A program made the position numbers and the translations under genes. The notes below the pieces were generated by a model. That model did no database searches. It was not told where the DNA came from and worked only from the letters and a program-made list of their open reading frames with translations. Below are positions 25,868 through 35,512 of a stretch of DNA of 64,000 nt, in pieces. Every line of letters starts with the position of its first letter. The stretch's first letter is position 1. Source of the DNA: an uncultured Eubacteriales bacterium (GTDB taxonomy: Bacteria > Bacillota > Clostridia > Oscillospirales > Acutalibacteraceae); NCBI GenBank assembly GCA_934630515.1, contig CAKTVV010000002.1:62001-126000 (forward strand), in the 5' to 3' direction.

Positions 25868-27190
25868 ATGAACCTTGTGTTGCTGTCCGGCGGCTCCGGC
25901 AAGCGGCTCTGGCCCCTGTCCAATGACATCCGCTCCAAGCAATTCATTAAGCTCTTCCGGCACGGAGACACCTACGAGTCGATGGTGCAGCGGGTCTGCC
26001 GCCAGATCCGGGAGGCGGATCCCCACGCCCGGGTGACGATCGCCACCTCCCGCTCTCAGGTGTCGGCGCTGCGCAACCAGCTGGGCGACCGGGTGGCGCT
26101 TTCCGTAGAGCCGTGCCGCCGGGATACCTTTCCCGCCATCGCTCTGGCGGCAGCCTATCTGCGGGATGTGCAGGGACTATCCTCCGCCGAGCCGGTGGTG
26201 GTCTGTCCGGTGGACCCCTATGTGGAGACCGCCTATTTCCGCACCCTGTCCCGACTGTCCCGGCGGGCGGCCGCCGGCAGCGCCCGGCTGGTGCTGATGG
26301 GCATCACCCCCACCGAGCCCAGCGAAAAATTCGGATATATCCTCCCCGCCGGCACCGGCGACTGCGTACCGGTGAAGCGGTTCACGGAAAAGCCGGATCG
26401 GGAGACCGCCGCCGCATATATCGCCGCCGGCGCCCTATGGAACAGCGGCGTATTCGCCTTTCGGCTGGAATATGTGCTGAATATCGCCCGGCAGCGGTTC
26501 GGACACAACGACCACCGGTGGCTGTCGGAGCATTATGCCCAGCTGGAGAAGATCAGCTTTGACTATGCCGTGGCGGAGCGGGAGCCGGCGGCGGAGCTGC
26601 TCCGGTACAGCGGCACCTGGAACGATCTGGGCACCTGGGACACCCTCACCGCCGCAATGGAGGAGCACAGCGTGGGGCCGGTGATGATGAACGACCGCTG
26701 CCGCCAGACCCATGTGATCAACGAGCTGAACGTGCCGGTGCTGTGCATGGGGCTGCACAACGTGGTGGTATCCGCCAGCCCGGAGGGAATCCTGGTGGCG
26801 GACAAGGAGCAATCGACGCAGATCAAGCCCTTTGTGGATCTCATCCGTCAGGAGATCATGTTTGCGGAAAAATCCTGGGGCAGCTATCGGGTGCTGGATG
26901 TGGAGGAGGAAAGCCTCACCATTCAGGTGACCCTCAACCCGGGGCACAGTATGCACTATCACAGCCATGCCGCCCGCAGCGAGGTATGGACCGTCATTGA
27001 GGGGCGGGGACGCACCATCGTGGACGGAGCGGAGCGCAGTGTGGGGGTGGGCGACGTGGTTCTCCTGCCCGTGGGCTGCCGCCATACGGTGATCGCCGAG
27101 ACGGAGCTGAAGCTCATCGAGGTGCAGACCGGCTCCGCCATCAGCGTCCACGACAAGGAGCTGCACCCGCTGCCTTCCGCAGCACCGTAA
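25868..27190 (+). CDS. manC: Mannose-1-phosphate guanylyltransferase (with mannose-6-P isomerase-type cupin)
   Basis: 440 residues. N-terminal nucleotidyltransferase with VLLSGGSGKRLWPLSND and SKQF, plus RFTEKPD in the substrate site, making GDP-mannose from GTP and mannose 1-phosphate. From about residue 340 a type II phosphomannose isomerase cupin follows (LNPGHSMHYHSHAARSEVW, with metal-binding histidines). It begins 6 bp after fcl. Together the three genes form a closed GDP-fucose pathway from mannose phosphate. Confidence 0.95.
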   Translation: MNLVLLSGGSGKRLWPLSNDIRSKQFIKLFRHGDTYESMVQRVCRQIREADPHARVTIATSRSQVSALRNQLGDRVALSVEPCRRDTFPAIALAAAYLRDVQGLSSAEPVVVCPVDPYVETAYFRTLSRLSRRAAAGSARLVLMGITPTEPSEKFGYILPAGTGDCVPVKRFTEKPDRETAAAYIAAGALWNSGVFAFRLEYVLNIARQRFGHNDHRWLSEHYAQLEKISFDYAVAEREPAAELLRYSGTWNDLGTWDTLTAAMEEHSVGPVMMNDRCRQTHVINELNVPVLCMGLHNVVVSASPEGILVADKEQSTQIKPFVDLIRQEIMFAEKSWGSYRVLDVEEESLTIQVTLNPGHSMHYHSHAARSEVWTVIEGRGRTIVDGAERSVGVGDVVLLPVGCRHTVIAETELKLIEVQTGSAISVHDKELHPLPSAAP

Positions 27191-27253
27191 CCGGACGTGC
27201 GCCGTGAGAGCACCGGTCCGCTCCTCCTTTTTGCCGCAGGAGCAAAAAAATTG

Positions 27254-27283
27254 TTGCTTTTTGTCGGGCAGCTGTGGTATAAT
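27254..27283 (+). promoter_or_regulatory. Promoter of guaB
   Basis: TTGCTT (27254-27259), 18-bp spacer, extended -10 TGGTATAAT with TATAAT at 27278-27283. Confidence 0.7.
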
Positions 27284-27316
27284 GCTTGAAATATCAAAAT
27301 TTAAGGAGGACAAGTC

Positions 27317-28789
27317 ATGGTCAACTGTAATGCCGGTGAAAAGTTCGTAAAAGAGGGTCTCACATTTGATGATGTGCTGCTGATCCCCGCCTGTTCGGAC
27401 GTGCTGCCCGCCGATGTGGACATCCGCACGCCGCTGACCAAGACCATCACTCTGAATACACCGCTGATGACGGCGGCGATGGACACCGTCACCGAAGCCA
27501 AGATGGCGATCGCCATCGCCCGGGAGGGCGGTATCGGCGTGATCCACAAGAATATGTCCATCGAGGCGCAGGCAGATCAGGTGGATATGGTGAAGCGTTC
27601 GGAGAACGGCGTCATCGTCAACCCCTTTTCTCTGACCCCGGATCATACGGTGGCGGATGCCGATGCGCTCATGGGAAAATACCGCATCTCCGGCGTCCCC
27701 ATCTGCGTGGACGGACGGCTGGTGGGCATCATCACCAACCGGGATATGCGATTCATCACCGATTTCAGCCGCCGCATCGGGGACGTCATGACGAAGGATC
27801 ATCTGGTGACGGCGCCGGTGGGTACCACCTTGGAGCAGGCAAAGGAGATTCTCTCCCGCTACCGTATCGAAAAGCTGCCGCTGGTGGACGGCGACAGGAT
27901 GCTGCGGGGACTGATCACCATTAAGGACATTGAAAAGAGCGTGAAATACCCCCACTCCGCCCGGGATGCGGGGGGGCGGCTGCTGTGCGCCGCCGCCATC
28001 GGCGCCACCGCCGACGTGCTGGAGCGGGCAGCGGCGCTGGTGGAGGCACAGGCGGACGTGCTGGTGCTGGATTCCGCCCACGGCCACAGCGCCAACATCC
28101 TCAAAGCAGTGGAAAAGGTCAAGACTGCGTTCCCGCAGGTGTCGCTGATCGCCGGCAACGTCGCCACCGCCGCCGCCACCGAGGCGCTGATCGCCGCCGG
28201 TGCCGATGCGGTCAAGGTGGGGATCGGACCCGGCTCCATCTGCACCACCCGTGTGGTCGCCGGTATCGGCGTGCCGCAGATCACCGCCATCTATGACGCC
28301 GCCTGCGCCGCCGCCAAATACGGCGTACCGGTCATTGCCGACGGCGGCATCAAGCTGTCCGGCGACATGGTCAAGGCGCTGGCTGCCGGCGCCAACGTGG
28401 TGATGGTCGGCTCGCTGGTGGCGGGCTGCGAGGAGTCCCCCGGGGACACCGAACTGTATCAGGGACGGCAGTTCAAGGTATACCGGGGCATGGGCAGTCT
28501 GGGCGCCATGGCGCACGGCAGCAAGGATCGGTATTTCCAGGAGAACAACAAAAAGCTGGTGCCGGAGGGCGTCGAGGGGCGGGTGCCCTACAAGGGCGCA
28601 CTCAGCGACACCGTGTATCAGCTCATGGGCGGTCTGCGCTCCGGTATGGGCTATTGCGGCTGCCGCACCATCGCCGAGCTGCAGGAAAAGGGGCAGTTCG
28701 TCCGCATCACCGGGGCAGGTCTCAAGGAAAGCCATCCCCATGACATTCATATCACCAAGGAAGCCCCCAACTATACTATGGGAGAATAA
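27317..28789 (+). CDS. guaB: Inosine-5'-monophosphate dehydrogenase
   Basis: A 490-residue enzyme oxidising IMP to XMP, the committed step to GMP. The barrel starts LTFDDVLLIPA; two CBS domains lie at about residues 95-210 (ISGVPICVDGRLVGIITNRD, KLPLVDGDRMLRGLITIKD); the catalytic Cys is in GPGSICTTR; the flap has the expected E-G-V-E-G-R and M-G-S-L-G-A-M motifs. AAGGAGG precedes the ATG. It stands alone between its promoter and terminator. Confidence 0.98.
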   Translation: MVNCNAGEKFVKEGLTFDDVLLIPACSDVLPADVDIRTPLTKTITLNTPLMTAAMDTVTEAKMAIAIAREGGIGVIHKNMSIEAQADQVDMVKRSENGVIVNPFSLTPDHTVADADALMGKYRISGVPICVDGRLVGIITNRDMRFITDFSRRIGDVMTKDHLVTAPVGTTLEQAKEILSRYRIEKLPLVDGDRMLRGLITIKDIEKSVKYPHSARDAGGRLLCAAAIGATADVLERAAALVEAQADVLVLDSAHGHSANILKAVEKVKTAFPQVSLIAGNVATAAATEALIAAGADAVKVGIGPGSICTTRVVAGIGVPQITAIYDAACAAAKYGVPVIADGGIKLSGDMVKALAAGANVVMVGSLVAGCEESPGDTELYQGRQFKVYRGMGSLGAMAHGSKDRYFQENNKKLVPEGVEGRVPYKGALSDTVYQLMGGLRSGMGYCGCRTIAELQEKGQFVRITGAGLKESHPHDIHITKEAPNYTMGE

Positions 28790-28799
28790 GTCCGTACAA

Positions 28800-28833
28800 A
28801 AAGGAGCCGCCGTCTTACGACAGCGGCTCCTTT
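28800..28833 (+). terminator. Terminator of guaB
   Basis: Perfect 11-bp stem AAAGGAGCCGC / GCGGCTCCTTT with a T-rich tail, 10 bp after the stop. Confidence 0.85.
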
Positions 28834-28886
28834 GGTTTGTCTGCACTTCGGCAGCAAACGCCACAACAGCCCAAGATACTCCGACA

Positions 28887-28920
28887 AAAATCCGCCATTT
28901 CAAAAAGAATGGCGGATTTT
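28887..28920. terminator. Bidirectional terminator between guaB and the mutase gene
   Basis: Perfect 13-bp stem AAAATCCGCCATT / AATGGCGGATTTT with A/T tracts on both sides; it would stop converging transcripts. Confidence 0.75.
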
Positions 28921-28956
28921 CTGCGTTTTCAGCTCCGATATACGCCACGATTAGAC

Positions 28957-29190
28957 GGTGCGCAGCGATAGCTCCGATAAGCACTAAGTTTGTGCGCACC
29001 TTGAGACCCGCTCCCACTCGGGAGAAGGGGCGTCTACGCCCATTCTCGAAAGGTGCGCAACGATAGCTTCGACCAGCACCAAGTTCATGCGCACCTTGGC
29101 ACTTGCTCCCACCCGGGAGAATGGGCGTCTGCGCCCATTCTCGAAAGGTGCGCAACGATAGCTTCAACCAGCACCAAGTTCATGCGCACC
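28957..29190. repeat. 95-bp tandem repeat, about 2.5 copies
   Basis: Copies start at 28957, 29052 and 29147 (period 95 bp) with GGTGCGCA. Each unit holds a long inverted repeat, GGTGCGCA ... TGCGCACC, and a second hairpin, GAGAATGGGCG with CGCCCATTCTC. Copies 2 and 3 are nearly identical; copy 1 has diverged. The array ends exactly at the stop codon of the mutase gene. Frames through it are open but not protein-like. Confidence 0.9.
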
Positions 29191-30906
29191 TTAGTTGAGC
29201 ATCGTTTTCGCCGCCGCCAGCAGTGTCTCCTCCAGCGTCTGCGCCGCCGCCGCATCGGCTCCGGTAGCGGTGATATACGCCTTGATCTTCGGCTCGGTGC
29301 CGGAGGGGCGCACGATCACGCCTGCATCCCCCTCCAGCGTATAGGACAGCACATTGGACACCGGCAGGGTCAGGGGCGTCTCGGCACCGGTGACGGTATC
29401 CCGCCGCACCCGCCGCTGATAGTCCGCCACCGCCAGCACCCGGCGGCCGCCGATGCTCTCCGGCGCATGCCCCCGCAGCCGGTTCATGATCTGCTGCATC
29501 TGGTTCATCCCCGCCTCGCCCTCAAAGGTCACGTTCAGCAGAGCGTTGCGGTAATAGCCGTATTTCTCATACAGCTTCTGCATCTGCTGCAGCAGGGTCA
29601 CCCCCTGCTCCCGATAGTAGCTCGCCATCTCCACGATGAGCATGGACGCCACCACGGCATCCTTATCCCGCACATAGGTGCCCGCCAGATAGCCGTAGCT
29701 CTCCTCAAAGCCCAGCACATACCGCTCGGGATGTCCCTCCCGCTCCAGCACGCCGATCTGCTCGCCGATATACTTGAATCCGGTCAGCAGATCCCGTACC
29801 TCGCAGCCGTAATCCTTGGCGATCGCCGCCGCCAGATTGGTGGTGACGATGGTCTTGATCACCACCGGGTCCGTCGGCAGCGTTCCCGCAGCCCGGCGGC
29901 AGGACAGCACATATTCCGTCAGGAGGCAGCCCACCTCGTTGCCGGACATGAGCGTATAGCCATCCCCATCCCGCATGGCGATACCCACCCGGTCGCAATC
30001 CGGGTCGGTCGCCAGCAGCAGGTCGGGATGCTCCGTCTCCGCCAGCGCCAGCGCCCGCTCAAATGCCTGCCGGATCTCCGGGTTCGGATAGGGGGCGGTG
30101 GGGAAGTTGCCGTCCGGCAGCTCCTGCTCCGGCACCACCGCCACCTGAGTCACCCCGACCCGGCGCAGCATCTCCCGCACCGGAAGATTGCCGGTGCCGT
30201 TGAGAGGGGTATAGATCAGCTTCAGCCCCGCCCGGGCGCTGACGCCCGGATTGACCTGCTGCTTCAGCACCTCCTGCAGATAGCTGTCCAGCAGCTCATC
30301 CCCAATGGAACGGATGGTCCCCGCCGCCACCGCCGCCTCATAGTCCGCCACCTGCACGTCATCGAACACATCCACCGTGTCAATATAAGCCGTCACAGCG
30401 TTGGCGTCCGCATCGGTCATCTGGCAGCCGTCGGCGCCATAGCACTTGTAGCCGTTATATTTCGCCGGGTTGTGGCTGGCGGTCACCATGATGCCCGCCT
30501 GACAGCCATAATACCGCACCGTATAGCTCAATACCGGCGTCGGCTCCAGCTGGGGGAACAGATACACGGTGCAGCCGTTCCCCGCCAGCACCCGTGCCGC
30601 CTCCCGGGCGAACCGGTCGGACTTGATCCGGGAATCGAACGAGATCGCCACCGAAGCCTGCGCATAATGCGCCTTCAAATAGTTCGCCAACCCTTGGGTC
30701 GCCCGCCGGACGGTGTACACATTCATGCGGTTGGTGCCGGCGCCGATGACCCCCCGCAGCCCGCCGGTACCGAATGCCAGCGGGCGGTAAAACCGCTCCC
30801 GGATCTCGTTCTCGTTTCCGGCAATGGAGCGCAACTCCTCCGTAATATCCGGATCCTCCGTCGCCCGGTCACACCAACGGGTATAGCTCTTTTCGATCTC
30901 TGTCAT
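29191..30906 (-). CDS. Phosphoglucomutase/phosphomannomutase (alpha-D-phosphohexomutase)
   Basis: A 571-residue cytoplasmic mutase moving phosphate between C1 and C6 of hexoses. The phosphoserine loop is GIMVTASHNPAKYNGYK, the metal loop is ATDPDCDRVG, the sugar loop is GFEESYGYL, and the phosphate-binding tail is VIVRPSGTEPKIK. Length matches PgcA-type bacillar/clostridial enzymes. The start at 30906 (MTEIEKSY) is chosen because the frame above it overlaps the promoter. It could supply glucose 1-phosphate or mannose 1-phosphate; the nearby manC makes the second use attractive. Confidence 0.95.
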   Translation of the reverse strand: MTEIEKSYTRWCDRATEDPDITEELRSIAGNENEIRERFYRPLAFGTGGLRGVIGAGTNRMNVYTVRRATQGLANYLKAHYAQASVAISFDSRIKSDRFAREAARVLAGNGCTVYLFPQLEPTPVLSYTVRYYGCQAGIMVTASHNPAKYNGYKCYGADGCQMTDADANAVTAYIDTVDVFDDVQVADYEAAVAAGTIRSIGDELLDSYLQEVLKQQVNPGVSARAGLKLIYTPLNGTGNLPVREMLRRVGVTQVAVVPEQELPDGNFPTAPYPNPEIRQAFERALALAETEHPDLLLATDPDCDRVGIAMRDGDGYTLMSGNEVGCLLTEYVLSCRRAAGTLPTDPVVIKTIVTTNLAAAIAKDYGCEVRDLLTGFKYIGEQIGVLEREGHPERYVLGFEESYGYLAGTYVRDKDAVVASMLIVEMASYYREQGVTLLQQMQKLYEKYGYYRNALLNVTFEGEAGMNQMQQIMNRLRGHAPESIGGRRVLAVADYQRRVRRDTVTGAETPLTLPVSNVLSYTLEGDAGVIVRPSGTEPKIKAYITATGADAAAAQTLEETLLAAAKTMLN

Positions 30907-30976
30907 ACGATCCGCCGCCCTTTCTGAAAAATAGGTTTCACGGCAGCCGCCAGACTGCCGATGCTTTTCTCCTTTC

Positions 30977-31005
30977 AGTATAGCACGTTTTTCCCTTTTA
31001 CTCAA
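30977..31005 (-). promoter_or_regulatory. Promoter of the phosphohexomutase gene
   Basis: TTGAGT (31000-31005), 17-bp spacer, TATACT (30977-30982) on the minus strand. Confidence 0.75.
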
Positions 31006-31207
31006 CCACTTAGCGCCCATTTTCCGAAAAAACTTTATCCCCTGCCCTTGCTCCGGCGTTCTGCGTTCACCGGTGCCGCCGAAGCGCCGCCGTACCCATC
31101 CGCCAGCCGGTGCGGGCGGCTTTTTCCGCACCGATCAAGCGACGCCCCGCTCCTGCCGCCCGGTCATCGTCTCTCTGCGGTGCACCACCCGGCGCAGTCC
31201 AGATCGA

Positions 31208-31249
31208 AAAAAGCGGAAAGCGCCCGCCGGTCTTTACCCGGCGGGCGCT
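31208..31249 (-). terminator. Terminator of the TIM-barrel gene
   Basis: A 12-bp perfect GC stem (AGCGCCCGCCGG and partner, 31219-31249), then a T-rich stretch ending in TTTTTT on the minus strand, 8 bp after the stop. Confidence 0.85.
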
Positions 31250-31256
31250 GGCGGAT

Positions 31257-32123
31257 CTATGCGTCTGGTTGTATGCGGCGGAGCTTTGCCGCCACCCGGC
31301 AGGCTCGCTTGTATGCCTCGGTCAGGTAGTCTTCCGGCTCCATGCGGGCATAGACGTCATTTTCCCGGCGGTTCGGCTTGGAACGGGTGGTCAGCTCAAA
31401 GGTCAGTACCTCCGGGCAGCCACAGCACCGCAGGCGGGCGGCATTGTAATCCCAGTCGGCAATGCCGTCAAAGGGCAGCAGGTGCAGATCGTCATGCCAG
31501 GTGATTTTTCCCGCATGGTCCCGGATGCCCAGATTATCGTCGATATGGGTCGCCAGCAGCCGGTCGCCGTACCGTGCCAGCAGATCCCGGGAATGGTTAT
31601 AGCACATCTCGTGCCCGGAATCCCAGCAAAAGCCCACCGTGTCGTTGTCCCGAAAGGCGTCCAGCAGCGCAAACAGATACTCCTCGCCCTCGGTGTTTTC
31701 CACCGCCAGCCGCACGCCGGTGCCCTCTGCCGCCTGCACTACCCGCCCGAACCGTTCGATGCCCCGCTCGTTGGGCTCATGCTCATCGAAGCCGATGAAA
31801 GCGTGCAGCACCAGCAGCGGCACCTCCGCCCGCCGGCAACGCTCCAGACTGTCCAGCAGTTCCTGTACAGCGGCGTCGCCCGCCGCCGTATCCTCGTGCC
31901 ACAGCTCCGCCGCTTTCCCAAAAGGGGCGTGGATGGATTGATAGAGCAGTCCGCAGTCTCGCCCCAGCCGTGCCAGCTCCTCCGCCGGCAGCGCCCGCTG
32001 CACCGGGTCGCTGTCGTCGCTGAAAAAGGCATCAAAGCCCACCCGAGCAAACGTCTGCAGCTGCTCCGGCACGGATAACCGAAAGCTGTCGGAGAGTCCC
32101 AGCCCTAATTTTTGCTGCCACAT
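31257..32123 (-). CDS. Sugar phosphate isomerase/epimerase-like TIM-barrel protein
   Basis: 288 residues of the xylose-isomerase-like TIM-barrel superfamily (AP endonuclease 2 type). Metal-binding-type positions include the His in YQSIHAPF, the Glu in RLAVENTEG, the Asp/His in FCWDSGHEM, and LATHIDDN. Family members isomerise or epimerise sugars or cyclitols. The ATG at 32123 has AAAGGGAG upstream; an in-frame GTG is too close to that site. It stands alone after the serS terminator, so context gives no substrate. Confidence 0.8.
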   Translation of the reverse strand: MWQQKLGLGLSDSFRLSVPEQLQTFARVGFDAFFSDDSDPVQRALPAEELARLGRDCGLLYQSIHAPFGKAAELWHEDTAAGDAAVQELLDSLERCRRAEVPLLVLHAFIGFDEHEPNERGIERFGRVVQAAEGTGVRLAVENTEGEEYLFALLDAFRDNDTVGFCWDSGHEMCYNHSRDLLARYGDRLLATHIDDNLGIRDHAGKITWHDDLHLLPFDGIADWDYNAARLRCCGCPEVLTFELTTRSKPNRRENDVYARMEPEDYLTEAYKRACRVAAKLRRIQPDA

Positions 32124-32149
32124 AGTGTTCACGCTCCCTTTCCGATTAA

Positions 32150-32203
32150 GAAAAAGCCGCAAGGAGGCTCCCGGACAACCGTAGTGTCCAGAAACCTCCC
32201 CGC
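32150..32203 (-). terminator. Terminator of the thrS-serS operon
   Basis: A 15-bp imperfect stem (32163-32199, GGAGG..GGACA with partner) followed by a short spacer and TTTTTC on the minus strand, just after the serS stop. Confidence 0.75.
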
Positions 32204-32208
32204 ACGCT

Positions 32209-33504
32209 TTATTTTTCTTCGATTTTCGTCTTACCGCCCATATACGGCTGCAGTGCCTTGGGGATCCGCACGCTGTACTTTTCGCCGTCGAACTCCAGAT
32301 TGTTCTCCAGCAGGGCGATCAGCATGCGGGGCGGCGCCACCACGGTGTTGTTGAGGGTGTGGGCCAGATATTTCTGCCCGTCGGCGCCCTTGACCCGGAT
32401 GCCCAAACGGCGTGCCTGCGCATCGCCCAGATTGGAGCAGGAGCAGACCTCAAAATACTTATTCTGCCGGGGCGACCACGCCTCCACATCGTAGGATTTC
32501 ACCTTGAGATCCGCCAGATCGCCGGAGCAGCATTCCAGTGTGCGCACCGGAATATCCAGCGACCGGAACAGCTCCACGGAATAGCTCCACATCTTGTTGA
32601 ACCAGTCCATGCTCTCCTCGGGGCGGCAGATGACGATCATCTCCTGCTTCTCAAACTGGTGGATGCGGTAGATGCCCCGCTCCTCGATGCCGTGGGCACC
32701 CTTTTCCTTGCGGAAGCAGGGGGAATAGCTGGTGAGGGTCAGGGGCAGCTGCTCCTCGGGGGTGATGGTGTCGATGAATTTACCGATCATGGAATGCTCG
32801 CTGGTGCCGATAAGATAGAGGTCCTCGCCCTCGATCTTGTACATCATGGCGTCCATTTCCTCAAAGCTCATGACGCCGGTGACCACCTTGGAGCGGATCA
32901 TAAAGGGCGGGATATAATAGGTAAAGCCCTTGTCAATCATGAAATCCCGGGCATAGGCGGTGACGGCGCTGTGCAGCCGGGCGATGTCCCCCATCAGGTA
33001 GTAGAAGCCCTCGCCGGCGACCCGGCCGGCGGCCTCCTTGTCCAGCCCGTGGAACCGTGCCATGATATCCGAATGGTACGGCACCTCAAAATCCGGGTGG
33101 GTCGGCTCACCGAACCGCTGCACCTCCACGTTTTCGCTGTCGTCCTTGCCCACCGGCACCGACGGGTCCACGATGTTGGGGATCTTCATCATCCGCTGGG
33201 TCAGCGCCTGCTCCAGCTCGGTCTCCTGCTCCTCCAGCGCCTTCAGCTCCTCCGCCTGCCGGCTGACCAGCGCCTTCTTCGCCTCGGCCTCGTCCCGCTT
33301 GCCCTGCCCCATGAGCATGCCGATCTCCTTGCTCACCTTGTTGCGGTTGGCACGCAGCTCGTTGGCACGGGTGTTGATCTCCCGCTTTTTGGCATCCAGT
33401 TCAATGACCTCGTCCACCAGCGGCAGCTTTTTGTCCTCAAATTTCTTACGGATATTGTCCCTGACCAGTTCGGGGTTCTCCCGGATCAATCGAATGTCCA
33501 GCAT
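32209..33504 (-). CDS. serS: Seryl-tRNA synthetase
   Basis: A 431-residue class II synthetase. The N-terminal coiled-coil arm that grips tRNA-Ser is residues about 25-105 (rich in K/E heptads); motif 2 is SPCFRKEKGAHGIEERG with R and E for ATP; motif 3 is NNTVVAPPRMLIALLEN. Length is standard. GGAGG precedes the ATG, 33 bp after thrS, so it probably shares the thrS transcript and its T-box control, an uncommon pairing because the T-box reads threonine. Confidence 0.98.
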   Translation of the reverse strand: MLDIRLIRENPELVRDNIRKKFEDKKLPLVDEVIELDAKKREINTRANELRANRNKVSKEIGMLMGQGKRDEAEAKKALVSRQAEELKALEEQETELEQALTQRMMKIPNIVDPSVPVGKDDSENVEVQRFGEPTHPDFEVPYHSDIMARFHGLDKEAAGRVAGEGFYYLMGDIARLHSAVTAYARDFMIDKGFTYYIPPFMIRSKVVTGVMSFEEMDAMMYKIEGEDLYLIGTSEHSMIGKFIDTITPEEQLPLTLTSYSPCFRKEKGAHGIEERGIYRIHQFEKQEMIVICRPEESMDWFNKMWSYSVELFRSLDIPVRTLECCSGDLADLKVKSYDVEAWSPRQNKYFEVCSCSNLGDAQARRLGIRVKGADGQKYLAHTLNNTVVAPPRMLIALLENNLEFDGEKYSVRIPKALQPYMGGKTKIEEK

Positions 33505-33537
33505 TGCATACGCCTCCGTTTAGTTTTAGTCTGTCGG

Positions 33538-35478
33538 TTACTTTTTCTCCTTGGTGGCGATCTCCTTCAGCACCTGCCCGATGAATGCATCCAGTGACAT
33601 GGTGCCCAGATCGCCGTCCTTGCGGTGCCGGACGGAGACCACATTCTGCTCCGCCTCTTTGTCGCCGATGACCAGCATATAGGGAATCTTATCCACCTGC
33701 GCCTCCCGGATCTTGTAGCCCATCTTCTCGTTGCGGGTATCCAGCTCGGCGCGGATGCCGGCGGCTTTCAGCTGAGCGGTGATCTCGCCCGCCTTATCCA
33801 GCAGCCGCTCGGAGATGGGCAGCACCCGCACCTGCTCCGGCATCATCCACAGGGGCAGCGCACCGGCATAGGTCTCGATCAGATACGCCAGCGTCCGCTC
33901 GTAGCAGCCCAGCGAGGTGCGGTGGATGATGTAGGGCAGCTTTTTCTGCCCGTCGGCGTCGGTGTAGTACATACCGAACCGCTTCGCCAGCAGCATATCG
34001 ATCTGGATGGTGACCAGCGTATCCTCCTTGCCATAAACATTCTTGTACTGAATATCCAGCTTGGGGCCGTAGAACGCCGCCTCGTCGATGCCTACGGTGT
34101 ATTCCACATTCAGATCCTTGAGGATCTGCGCCATGGTGCTTTGGGCTTCCTCCCACTGCTCCGCCGTGCCCTCGTACTTATTCTTGGGGTTGGCGGGATC
34201 CCACTGGGAGAACCGGAAGGTGCATTTATCCAGCAGCCCCACCGTATCCAGACAATACTTCGCCAGATCCAGACAGCCCTTGAATTCCTCCTCCAGCTGG
34301 TCGGGGCGCAGCACCAGATGTCCCTCGGAGATGGTGAACTGCCGCACCCGGATCAGACCGTGCATCTCGCCGCTGTCCTCGTTGCGGAACAGCGTGGAGG
34401 TTTCGCCCAGACGCATGGGCAGATCCCGATAGGAGCGAGCCCGGTTCAGATACACCTGATACTGGAAGGGGCAGGTCATGGGGCGCAGGGCAAAGCACTC
34501 CTTTGTCTCGTCATAGGGGTCGCCCAGAATGAACATGCCGTCCAGATAGTGATCCCAGTGACCGGAGATCTTGTAGAACTCCCGCTTCGCCATCAGCGGG
34601 GTCTTGGTGAGCAGATAGCCACGCTCCTGCTCCACATCCTCCACCCAGCGCTGGAGGGTCTGGATGACCCGGGCGCCCTTGGGCAGCAGGATCGGCAGTC
34701 CCTGTCCCACTACATCCACGGTGGTGAAATACTCCATCTCCCGGCCCAGCTTGTTGTGATCCCGTTTTTTGGCTTCCTCCAGCTGGGTGAGATACTCCTC
34801 CAGCATGGATGCCTTGGGGAACGAGATGCCGTAGATCCGGGTGAGCATCTTATTCTTGCTGTCGCCCCGCCAATAGGCACCGGTGGCGGACAGCAGCTTG
34901 AACGCCTTGACCCGTCCCACATCCGGCAGGTGGGGACCGGCGCACAGATCGGTGAATTCGCCCTGAGTATAGAAAGAGATCTCCTCGTGCTCCGGCAGAT
35001 CACGGATCAGCTCCAGCTTGTAGGGCTCGTCCGCCATCTTCGCCAGCGCCTCATCCCGGGGCAGGGTGAACCGGGTGATCTCGCTGCCCTCCTTCACGAT
35101 CTTCTTCATCTCTGCCTCGATAGCCGCCAGCACCTCGGCGGTGACGCTCTGCTCGATGTCAAAATCGTAGTAGAAGCCCTCGTCGATGGAGGGGCCGATG
35201 GTCAGCTTCGCCTCCGGATACAGCCGCTTGACCGCCTGCGCCATGATATGGGAGGTGGTGTGCCAGAACGCCTTTTGCCCGTCGTGGTCGTCAAAGGTCA
35301 GGATCTCCACCGTGCAGTCCGCCGTCAGCGGGGTGCGCAGATCCGCCACCGCTCCGTCGATACGGGCGGCGCAGGCGCTGCGGTACAGCCCCATGGATAT
35401 GTCACGGCACAGCGCATCCACGGTGGTACCCTCCGCCACCTCCCGGATGTCTCCGCCTTTTAATGTGATCTTCAACAT
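33538..35478 (-). CDS. thrS: Threonyl-tRNA synthetase
   Basis: A 646-residue class II synthetase with all four parts: TGS domain (residues 1-65), editing SAD domain with HTTSHIMAQAVKRLYP, catalytic core (motif 2 FRNEDSGEMHGLIRVRQF with zinc-binding neighbours), and C-terminal anticodon domain (VRVLPISERLLDKA; MGYKIREAQVDKIPY). The ATG at 35478 follows AAAAGGAG. A threonine T-box leader lies directly upstream. Confidence 0.98.
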   Translation of the reverse strand: MLKITLKGGDIREVAEGTTVDALCRDISMGLYRSACAARIDGAVADLRTPLTADCTVEILTFDDHDGQKAFWHTTSHIMAQAVKRLYPEAKLTIGPSIDEGFYYDFDIEQSVTAEVLAAIEAEMKKIVKEGSEITRFTLPRDEALAKMADEPYKLELIRDLPEHEEISFYTQGEFTDLCAGPHLPDVGRVKAFKLLSATGAYWRGDSKNKMLTRIYGISFPKASMLEEYLTQLEEAKKRDHNKLGREMEYFTTVDVVGQGLPILLPKGARVIQTLQRWVEDVEQERGYLLTKTPLMAKREFYKISGHWDHYLDGMFILGDPYDETKECFALRPMTCPFQYQVYLNRARSYRDLPMRLGETSTLFRNEDSGEMHGLIRVRQFTISEGHLVLRPDQLEEEFKGCLDLAKYCLDTVGLLDKCTFRFSQWDPANPKNKYEGTAEQWEEAQSTMAQILKDLNVEYTVGIDEAAFYGPKLDIQYKNVYGKEDTLVTIQIDMLLAKRFGMYYTDADGQKKLPYIIHRTSLGCYERTLAYLIETYAGALPLWMMPEQVRVLPISERLLDKAGEITAQLKAAGIRAELDTRNEKMGYKIREAQVDKIPYMLVIGDKEAEQNVVSVRHRKDGDLGTMSLDAFIGQVLKEIATKEKK

Positions 35479-35512
35479 ACGTCTCTCTCCTTTTGCTTAT
35501 AATATCGGCAAA

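Noticed and set aside
26435..29167. A 910-codon open frame on the minus strand
   Set aside because: It is antisense to manC and guaB and runs into the 95-bp repeat; no protein family features.
28957..29190. Possible CRISPR array
   Set aside because: The repeat unit is 95 bp with no unique spacers and no cas genes, so it is a simple tandem repeat.
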